Assembly: GCF_000744785.1 (NCBI RefSeq)
Contig: NZ_JQMO01000002.1
Coordinates: 2,046,001-2,110,000, forward strand
DNA: 64,000 bases
Source of the DNA: Kitasatospora azatica KCTC 9699
Lineage (GTDB): Bacteria > Actinomycetota > Actinomycetes > Streptomycetales > Streptomycetaceae
Direction of reading: 5' to 3'
This document shows positions 42,238-49,142 of this stretch, one piece after another. The notes under the pieces were generated by a model. The model was not told the DNA's origin, made no database searches, and saw only the letters and a list, made by a program, of their open reading frames with translations. Each line of letters starts with the position of its first letter. The first letter of the stretch is position 1. The position numbers and the translations under genes are program-made.

Positions 42238-44466
42238 ATGGCCTCGGTACGACTCCTGACCGCCACCCGCTCGACCCTGCGGGAGGTGGGCCCGCACTTC
42301 GTCATCGCGCCACCCGGCGCGGAGGAGGAAGGACTGGCCGCCGCCCTCGCACCGCTGCGTCCGGTGCCCGGGACGCTGGTGGTGCTGGCCGCTGCCGCCG
42401 ACGCGGCGCCGGTGCTGCGCGAGCAGCTCCCGGAGCTGGCGCTGATCGCCGCCGCACGGGGCGCGGACACGCTGCTGGTCGCCGCCTCCGGACTGGCCGC
42501 GCCCGGGCCTCGGGGCCGTCGGCCCGCCGAGCAACTGGCCGACCTGGCCGGGCTGACGGTGGTCGGGCCGGACGGACCGGTCTCGATCGAGCCGGACGGG
42601 TCGCTGCGCACCAGCGGATCCTGGTGGCGCTGCCCACCGGCGCGACGGGGGGAGCGGCTGGGCGAGCGCTGGCCGGAAGCAGCAGTGACCCCGCTACCTG
42701 CGGCGCCCACACCCACACCCGCACCTGAGCAGCCCGCGACCGACCCCACCGTCACCCGCCTCCCCGCCGGCTACTGGCTCACCAGCACCCCGCCCACCCA
42801 CACCCCGCCAGTACTGCACTCCGCCGCCCCGACCCCCGACACGCTGCTCCTCGTCCTCGGCCAGCCCGAGCACCCCGCCCTCCCCAGCCCCCACCAGCTC
42901 GCCACCGTCGCGGCGACCCTGCTCCCGACCAGCCCCGGTCGCCTCCTGCTGAGCGCGCCCTGGGCCGCCCCCGCCCCGCTGGTCGAGCTGGCCGCCCTAC
43001 TCGCCGCCTCGCTCGACCGCGAGGTGCACACGGCCATCGGTCTGCCCGTCCGCTCCTCCGGCGGCGACTCCGCCGTACTCCTCGACCAGCGGTCCATGCC
43101 CGGCTGGGAGCCCTGCCTCACCGAGCTCACCGCCTCGCCCGGCTCACGAACCGTCAGCCCCAGGGCCTGGCGGGCCCGCCCCGGTTCCTGGCGCACCGTC
43201 GGACCGGCGCTCTTCGACGCGTTCCCCGGCTGGCTCCTGGAGGCCGTCCCGGCCGGCCTCTGGCTCCGCCCGGCGGCTGCCGTCGGCGACCGCGCCATCC
43301 GGTTGCGCCGCCCGGACCCGGGACAGCCGATGCTGATCGTCGGTTCGCCGAACGCGCCCGTGCCGCAGGAGGTCTGGGACCACCTGGGCGAGCTGCTCGC
43401 CGAGCTGCCGCTGCTCGGGCTGCCGCTCCCCGCGCTGCTGGTCACCGGGGCGATGGACGCCGAGTCCGAGGCCGTGGCCCGGTTCAGCGCGCGGATGTAC
43501 AAGCTCCGCTGGGTCGCCCCGGACCTGACGCCACCTCGGCCCACCGCCGAACCCGCGCCGGTTCCCGCCGATCCCCCCACCCTGCTCCTCACCCCCGCAC
43601 CACCGGAACCCGTCCCCACCCCCACCGAGGCGCCCGCCACCGAGACGCCCCCCAGCACCGACCGCCAGGCGCTCCAGGCCCTCCTCGCCCCGCACTACCA
43701 CCGCTGGGCCAGCCGCGCCGAGCAGCTCGCCACCCGCCTGCCCTCGCTGCGCTCGCACCCCGGTACCGAGGACCTGCTCCCCGATCTCGTCGCGGTCCTG
43801 CTCCACCACCTCGACTCCCCCACCCCCGCGACCCGCGCCGAACTCGCCGAGGCGGCTCGCTCCGCCGGCCCCGACCACCCGCTCCGCCCGTACCTCAACT
43901 GCCTCGCCGCCGGCCTTCGCCGACTGCCCAGCCACCACGGCGCGGTGCTGCTCGCCGCCCCGGCCGGGCCCATCGACCTGGCCCGCTACGCCCCCGGCGC
44001 CGTCCTCACCGAGCCCGCCCCCATCAGCGGCCTCACCTCCCCGGACGTGCTCCTCGATCCCGAGGATCCCGAGCCCAGGCTGGAGTTCGCCATCTGGTCC
44101 ACCAGCGCCCGTCGGACCACCGTCTTCGGCGATCCCACCGACGAACCCGCCGTCGTGTTCCCCCCGAACACCCGCTTCACCGTCCTGAAAGTCGAACCCG
44201 CCGACTTCCCGAGCCACGCCGCCAGCAGCGCCGGCACCGCCAGCACCAGCACCAGCACCAGCACCAGCACCACTGCCAACTCCGCCACCCCCGCCCGCGT
44301 CCTGCTCCACGAGCACCAGAACCGCCCCACTCCCCCGACCCCCGACCGCCTGCTCGCCTGGCTGGCCCGCCGCGACGCCGTCCCGGTCGCCGACCGCCGC
44401 CCGGTCGCGAACCCGGAGCGGTACCGGCTGACAAATCCCCTCGGAATCCCGACCCCCACCGGCTAA
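42238..44466 (+). CDS. T7SS-linked protein with a degenerate ADP-ribosyltransferase-like C-terminus
   Basis: I start at ATG 42238 behind GGAGGG, giving 742 residues. It lacks a signal peptide and membrane helices. The first part is rich in Ala/Leu/Pro with segments such as GTLVVLAAAADAAPVLREQLPELA. A Pro-rich linker lies near residues 430-475. From about 560 the pattern matches the R-S-E class of ADP-ribosyltransferases: RRLPSHHGAVLLAAP where those enzymes have a conserved Arg, then WSTSARR (STS at 621-623), then PAVVFPPNTRFTVLKVE where they have ExEVLFPP. The Arg and the second Glu are absent, so the fold looks inactive. It directly follows eccC and may be a scaffold, chaperone or immunity-type decoy. 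Confidence 0.65.
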   Translation: MASVRLLTATRSTLREVGPHFVIAPPGAEEEGLAAALAPLRPVPGTLVVLAAAADAAPVLREQLPELALIAAARGADTLLVAASGLAAPGPRGRRPAEQLADLAGLTVVGPDGPVSIEPDGSLRTSGSWWRCPPARRGERLGERWPEAAVTPLPAAPTPTPAPEQPATDPTVTRLPAGYWLTSTPPTHTPPVLHSAAPTPDTLLLVLGQPEHPALPSPHQLATVAATLLPTSPGRLLLSAPWAAPAPLVELAALLAASLDREVHTAIGLPVRSSGGDSAVLLDQRSMPGWEPCLTELTASPGSRTVSPRAWRARPGSWRTVGPALFDAFPGWLLEAVPAGLWLRPAAAVGDRAIRLRRPDPGQPMLIVGSPNAPVPQEVWDHLGELLAELPLLGLPLPALLVTGAMDAESEAVARFSARMYKLRWVAPDLTPPRPTAEPAPVPADPPTLLLTPAPPEPVPTPTEAPATETPPSTDRQALQALLAPHYHRWASRAEQLATRLPSLRSHPGTEDLLPDLVAVLLHHLDSPTPATRAELAEAARSAGPDHPLRPYLNCLAAGLRRLPSHHGAVLLAAPAGPIDLARYAPGAVLTEPAPISGLTSPDVLLDPEDPEPRLEFAIWSTSARRTTVFGDPTDEPAVVFPPNTRFTVLKVEPADFPSHAASSAGTASTSTSTSTSTTANSATPARVLLHEHQNRPTPPTPDRLLAWLARRDAVPVADRRPVANPERYRLTNPLGIPTPTG
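44242..44271 (+). repeat. Hexanucleotide microsatellite (AGCACC)5 in coding sequence
   Basis: Five exact AGCACC units encode an alternating Ser-Thr tract near the C-terminus of the 742-residue protein. Unit number changes would keep the frame and only vary tract length. Confidence 0.9.
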
Positions 44467-44476
44467 CCTCCGCCGC

Positions 44477-45040
44477 ATGAGCTCCTTGATCCACATCGAA
44501 CCCTGGGCCGAGGACGACCTCGCCCTGCTGCAGGCGATCAACACTCCGACCATGCGCAAGCACGTCGGCGGCGCGGAGAGCCCGGAGGCCGTGCTGGTCC
44601 GCCACCGCCGCTACCTCGCCTTCCCCGGCCTCGGCGCCGGCCAGATGTTCCGGATCGTCAGCACCGGGACGGGCGAGTCGGTCGGCAGCGTCGGGTACGC
44701 GGAGCGCGTCTGGCGCGGCGAGACCGTCTACGAGATGGGCTGGAACGTCCTGCCGCCGTTCCAGGGCCGGGGCATCGCCGCCCTGGCGGCCCGGGCCGGC
44801 GCCGAGCACGCGGCCGCCGCGCACAAGCACCGCCACCTGCACGCCTTCCCGGCCACCGACAACCCGGCCTCCAACGCCGTCTGCCGGCGCGCCGGCTTCA
44901 CCCTGCTCGGCGAGTGCGACTTCGAGTACCCGCCCGGCACCGGCCGGTTCATGCGCAGCAACGACTGGCGGCTCGACCTGCTAATGGGAATGGCCTTGCC
45001 CACCTCCACTTCTACGGTGTACAACACTTCTACACCGTAG
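44477..45040 (+). CDS. GNAT-family N-acetyltransferase
   Basis: The 187-residue protein has the GNAT fold: motif A VLPPFQGRGIAALAARAG for acetyl-CoA binding, preceded by EMGWNV, and motif B FPATDNPASNAVCRRAGF. It resembles RimJ/RimL-type acetyltransferases acting on small molecules or protein N-termini; the substrate cannot be read from sequence. It starts ten bases after the T7SS partner gene. The last dozen or so residues (ALPTSTSTVYNTSTP) are encoded by the perfect inverted repeat in front of the efflux gene and look like an accidental extension of an older, shorter protein. Confidence 0.85.
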   Translation: MSSLIHIEPWAEDDLALLQAINTPTMRKHVGGAESPEAVLVRHRRYLAFPGLGAGQMFRIVSTGTGESVGSVGYAERVWRGETVYEMGWNVLPPFQGRGIAALAARAGAEHAAAAHKHRHLHAFPATDNPASNAVCRRAGFTLLGECDFEYPPGTGRFMRSNDWRLDLLMGMALPTSTSTVYNTSTP

Positions 45041-45043
45041 AAG
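45009..45043. promoter_or_regulatory. Candidate TetR operator upstream of the efflux gene
   Basis: CTTCTACGGTGTA (45009-45021) is perfectly complementary to TACACCGTAGAAG (45031-45043) around a 9-nt spacer. It ends 20 bp before the MFS start codon. The TetR gene downstream carries TCTACG and CGTAGA half-sites upstream of its own start. This layout is typical of a repressor site for an efflux pump. Confidence 0.75.
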
Positions 45044-45063
45044 ACACAGGACCCGGGGGACCC

Positions 45064-46605
45064 ATGTCCGAAACAACCGCAGCACCAACCCGCCGCCCTG
45101 ACCGCTGGCTGGTGCTGGCCGTGATCTGCCTGGCCCAGCTCGTAGTGATCCTCGACAACACCATCCTCAACGTCGCCCTCCCCTCCCTCACCAGGGAACT
45201 GGGCGCCACCACCGCGCAGACCCAGTGGGCGGTCGGGGCGTACTCGCTCGCGCAGGCGGGGCTGCTGATCGCGGCCGGCGGGCTGGCCGACCGGTACGGG
45301 CGCAAGAAGGTCCAGCTGATCGGGCTGGCGCTGTTCGGGATCGGCTCGTTCGGGGCGGCGCTGGCCGGCGACCCTGGGCAGCTGATCGCGGCCCGCGCGG
45401 GCATGGGGGTCGGCGGCAGCCTGCTGCTGGCCACCAGCCTGGCGATCGTGGTGCGCACCTTCGACCAGGACGAGCAGCCCAAGGCCATCGGCGTCTGGAC
45501 GGCCATCGCCTCGCTCGGCGTCGCGCTCGGCCCGGTGATCGGCGGGGTGCTGCTGGCCCACTTCTGGTGGGGCTCGGTCTTCCTGGTCAACCTGCCGGTC
45601 GCGGTGCTCGGCCTGATCGCGGTCGCCCGGCTGGTCCCCGAGTCCAAGGACCCGCGCGGCGAGCGGCCCGACCTGCTCGGCGCGGTGCTCTCCACCGCCG
45701 GCATGGTCGGCCTGGTCTACGCGATCATCCAGGGCCCGGGCGCCGGTTGGACCGCGCCGCGCACCCTCACCGCCGGCGGGCTCGGCCTGCTCCTCCTGCT
45801 CGCCTTCCTGTTCTGGGAGCGGCGGATCGAGCACCCGCTGCTCGACCTCGGCTTCTTCCGCAACGCCCGGTTCCGGGGCGCCATCTCGGGCGGTGTGCTG
45901 GTCAGCTTCGGGATGGGCGGCTCGCTCTTCCTGCTCACCCAGCACCTGCAGTTCGTCCTCGGCTACGACCCGCTGGCCGCCGGCCTGCGCACCGCACCGA
46001 TGGCGCTGACGGTGGTCGCACTCAACCTCACCGGCGTCGGCATGCGGCTCACCATGAAGCTCAAGCCGCCGTTCGCGATCGCCCTCGGGCTGACCCTGCT
46101 GGCCGCCGGGCTGGCGGCGATCGCCGAGTTCGGGCACGGCGGCTCCTACCCGGGCATCCTGCTCGGCCTGGTGCTGATCGGCGCCGGCGCGGCCTGCGCG
46201 CAGCCGGCCATGGCGGGTTCGATCATGAGCTCCATCCCGCCGGAGAAGGCGGGCATCGGCTCGGGCCTGATGGGCACGCTCAGCGAACTGGGCAACTCGC
46301 TCGGCGTGGCCGTCCTCGGTGCGGTGCTCGCCGCCGGGTTCGCGAACGCGCTGCCGGCGGGACTGCCGAGTTCGGCCGGCCGCTCACTGCCGGACGCGCT
46401 GGCGGCAGCCGGTCCGGCCGCCGCGCACCAGGTGCGCTCGGCCTTCGCGGACAACCTGACCGACAGCCAGCTGATCGGCGCGGTCGCGGTGCTGGCCGGC
46501 GGCCTGCTCGCCGCCTGGCTGTTGAGCCGGGCCGGCGCCGCCCAGCCCGCAGCCCCGGCCCCGACCTCGGGCCCGAGCGAGCAGGAAGCCGCCCAGGCCG
46601 GCTGA
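45064..46605 (+). CDS. DHA2-family (14-TM) MFS drug efflux transporter
   Basis: The ATG at 45064 has GGGGGA upstream, giving 513 residues and about fourteen membrane helices. Family motifs are clear: LDNTILNVALPSL in helix one (motif D1 of 14-TM exporters) and GGLADRYGRKK in loop 2-3 (motif A). A central hydrophilic loop (PESKDPRGERPD) and a C-terminal SSIPPEKAGIGSGLMGT segment fit the EmrB/QacA group, which exports lipophilic drugs or antibiotics by proton antiport. A perfect operator-like palindrome lies directly upstream and a TetR regulator directly downstream in the same direction. The substrate is unknown. Confidence 0.92.
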   Translation: MSETTAAPTRRPDRWLVLAVICLAQLVVILDNTILNVALPSLTRELGATTAQTQWAVGAYSLAQAGLLIAAGGLADRYGRKKVQLIGLALFGIGSFGAALAGDPGQLIAARAGMGVGGSLLLATSLAIVVRTFDQDEQPKAIGVWTAIASLGVALGPVIGGVLLAHFWWGSVFLVNLPVAVLGLIAVARLVPESKDPRGERPDLLGAVLSTAGMVGLVYAIIQGPGAGWTAPRTLTAGGLGLLLLLAFLFWERRIEHPLLDLGFFRNARFRGAISGGVLVSFGMGGSLFLLTQHLQFVLGYDPLAAGLRTAPMALTVVALNLTGVGMRLTMKLKPPFAIALGLTLLAAGLAAIAEFGHGGSYPGILLGLVLIGAGAACAQPAMAGSIMSSIPPEKAGIGSGLMGTLSELGNSLGVAVLGAVLAAGFANALPAGLPSSAGRSLPDALAAAGPAAAHQVRSAFADNLTDSQLIGAVAVLAGGLLAAWLLSRAGAAQPAAPAPTSGPSEQEAAQAG

Positions 46606-46616
46606 CCGCACGAGAG

Positions 46617-46666
46617 GATCTACGATCGCTGCCGGACCCCGGTAGCGATCGTCGATCCCGTAGAAG
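46617..46666. promoter_or_regulatory. Inverted repeat and half-sites upstream of the TetR gene
   Basis: A near-perfect repeat pairs 46617-46630 with 46644-46657 (14 bp, one mismatch; core ACGATCGCT/AGCGATCGT). CCGTAGAAG (46658-46666) and TCTACG (46619-46624) match arms of the palindrome upstream of the MFS gene, so the same regulator could bind both. Confidence 0.5.
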
Positions 46667-46677
46667 CAGAGGCAGCC

Positions 46678-47433
<756 letters not shown>

Positions 47434-47436
47434 CAG

Positions 47437-47508
47437 GACCGCCCGGACCGCCCCGACCGCCCGGACCGCCCCGACCGCCCCGACCGCCCCGACCGCCAGG
47501 ACCAGCAG
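47437..47508. repeat. 9-bp tandem repeat (about 8 copies) in a convergent gap
   Basis: Units of GACCGCCCC or GACCGCCCG run from 47437, with the last two units diverged. It starts three bases after the tetR stop codon and ends two bases before the stop of the convergent HTH-MurA gene. In the tetR frame it would encode repeated Asp-Arg-Pro. Confidence 0.88.
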
Positions 47509-47510
47509 GG

Positions 47511-49040
47511 CTAGATGTCGCGGAAGGTCTCGATCTGCGCGCCGATCGAGTTGAGCCGGTCAGCCAGGTCCTCGTAGCCGCGGTTGATCACATAGACGTT
47601 GCGCAGCACCGAGGTCCCCTCGGTGGCCAGCATCGCCAACAGCACCACGACGGCGGGCCGCAGCGCGGGCGGGCACATCATCTCGGCGGCCCGCCAGCGG
47701 GTCGGCCCCTCCACCAGCACCCGGTGCGGGTCCATCAGCTGCACGTGGGCGCCGAGCCGGGTCAGCTCGGTCAGGTAGATGGCGCGGTTGTCGTAGACCC
47801 AGTCGTGGATCAGCGTGGAGCCCTGCGCGGTGGCCGCGATGGCCGCGAAGAACGGCACGTTGTCGATGTTGATGCCGGGGAACGGCATCGGGTGGATCTT
47901 GTCTATCGGCGAGCGCAGCTTGGACGGACGGACCGTCAGGTCGACCAGTCGGGTGCGGCCGTTGTCGGCGAAGTACTCCGGGCCCCGGTCGTAGTCCAGG
48001 CCCATCTCCTCCAGCACCGCGAGCTCGATCTCCAGGAACTCCACCGGCGCCCGACGGACCGTCAGCTCCGACTCGGTGACCACGGCGGCGGCCAGCAGGC
48101 TCATCGCCTCCACCGGGTCCTCGCTGGGCGCGTAGTCCACGTCGCAGCTGATCTCGGCCAGTCCGTGCACGGTCAGCGTGGTGGTGCCGATGCCCTCGAC
48201 CTTGACGCCCAGCAGCTCCAGGAAGAAGCAGAGGTCCTGGACCATGTAGTTGGGGCTGGCGTTGCGGATCACCGTGACGCCGTCGTGCCGGGCGGCGGCC
48301 AGCAGCGCGTTCTCGGTCACGGTGTCGCCGCGCTCGGTGAGCACGATCGGGCGCTCGGGGCCGACCGTGCGGTCCACCTCGGCGTGGTAGACGCCGGTGG
48401 TGGCGGTGACCTCCAGGCCGAACCGGCGCAGCGCGACCAGGTGCGGCTCGACGGTGCGGGTGCCGAGGTCGCAGCCGCCGGCGTAGGGGAGCTTGAAGCG
48501 GTCCACCCGGTGCATCAGCGGGCCGAGGAACATCAGCACGGACCGGGTGCGGCGGGCCGCGTCCTGGTCTATCGCGTCCAGGTCGAGCACGGCCGGCGGG
48601 GTGATCTCCAGGTCGGCGCCCTCGTTGATCCAGCGGGTCTTCACGCCGATGCTGTTCAGCACCTCCAGCAGGCGGTAGACCTCCTCGATCCGGGCCACCC
48701 GGCGCAGTGTGGTGCGGCCGGTGGTGAGCAGCGAGGCGCAGAGCAGGGCGACGCAGGCGTTCTTGCTGGTCTTGACGTCGATGCTGCCGGAGAGGCGACG
48801 GCCGCCGACCACCCGCAGGTGCATCGGGCCGGCGTAGCCGAGCGAGACGATCTCGCTGTCCAGTGCCTCGCCGATCCGGGCGATCATCTCAAGGCTGATG
48901 TTCTGGCCGCCGTTCTCGATCCGGTTGACGGCGCTCTGGCTGGTGCCCAGTGCCGTCCCCAGCTCTGCCTGCGTCCAGCCGCGGTGCTTGCGGGCGTCGC
49001 GGATGAGCTTGCCGATGCGCGAGAGGTAGTCATCTGCCAT
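47511..49040 (-). CDS. HTH-MurA fusion: XRE DNA-binding domain plus UDP-GlcNAc 1-carboxyvinyltransferase-like domain
   Basis: Residues 1 to about 70 are an XRE/Cro helix-turn-helix (RDARKHRGWTQAELGTALG ... SQSAVNRIENG). The rest is an EPT/MurA-type inverse alpha/beta barrel of full length. Active-site features remain: SKNA (Lys-Asn near 95), the mobile-loop Cys in AGGCDLGTR (Cys about 190), an Asp in INIDNVPFF and DNR near the end. MurA adds enolpyruvate to UDP-GlcNAc in the first committed step of peptidoglycan synthesis. The fused HTH and a perfect palindrome twelve bases upstream suggest that it also regulates its own gene. Similar fusions are known in Streptomyces. It may be a second, specialised MurA. 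Confidence 0.9.
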   Translation of the reverse strand: MADDYLSRIGKLIRDARKHRGWTQAELGTALGTSQSAVNRIENGGQNISLEMIARIGEALDSEIVSLGYAGPMHLRVVGGRRLSGSIDVKTSKNACVALLCASLLTTGRTTLRRVARIEEVYRLLEVLNSIGVKTRWINEGADLEITPPAVLDLDAIDQDAARRTRSVLMFLGPLMHRVDRFKLPYAGGCDLGTRTVEPHLVALRRFGLEVTATTGVYHAEVDRTVGPERPIVLTERGDTVTENALLAAARHDGVTVIRNASPNYMVQDLCFFLELLGVKVEGIGTTTLTVHGLAEISCDVDYAPSEDPVEAMSLLAAAVVTESELTVRRAPVEFLEIELAVLEEMGLDYDRGPEYFADNGRTRLVDLTVRPSKLRSPIDKIHPMPFPGINIDNVPFFAAIAATAQGSTLIHDWVYDNRAIYLTELTRLGAHVQLMDPHRVLVEGPTRWRAAEMMCPPALRPAVVVLLAMLATEGTSVLRNVYVINRGYEDLADRLNSIGAQIETFRDI

Positions 49041-49051
49041 GGGCGAGACGA

Positions 49052-49069
49052 TATCTCATCCATGAGATA
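49052..49069. promoter_or_regulatory. Palindrome TATCTCATCCATGAGATA, candidate autoregulatory operator
   Basis: TATCTCAT (49052-49059) and ATGAGATA (49062-49069) are perfect inverted arms around CC, 12 bp upstream of the HTH-MurA start codon. It is AT-rich compared with its surroundings. XRE proteins typically bind such short palindromes over their own promoter. Confidence 0.7.
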
Positions 49070-49074
49070 CGACT

Positions 49075-49108
49075 GTGGGCGGCTCCCCCATTCGGGTGAA
49101 CCGCCCAC
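49075..49108 (-). terminator. Hairpin between the ABC transporter gene and the HTH-MurA gene
   Basis: GTGGGCGG (49075-49082) pairs with CCGCCCAC (49101-49108), with a shorter CCC/GGG inner pairing. It follows the end of the ABC gene on the minus strand. No strong T run. Confidence 0.5.
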
Positions 49109-49142
49109 CAGAGTCCCCTAAAGGACCATCAGCAAAGGACCG

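Noticed and set aside
8529..44466. T7SS island as a mobile element
   Set aside because: I saw no integrase, transposase, tRNA target or flanking direct repeats at either end; composition looks like the rest of the window.
49093..49130. GGTGAAC upstream of the HTH-MurA gene region as another ECF site
   Set aside because: The hexamer at the required spacing is not CCGT-like, the orientation points away from any start, and the bases belong to a terminator-like stem.
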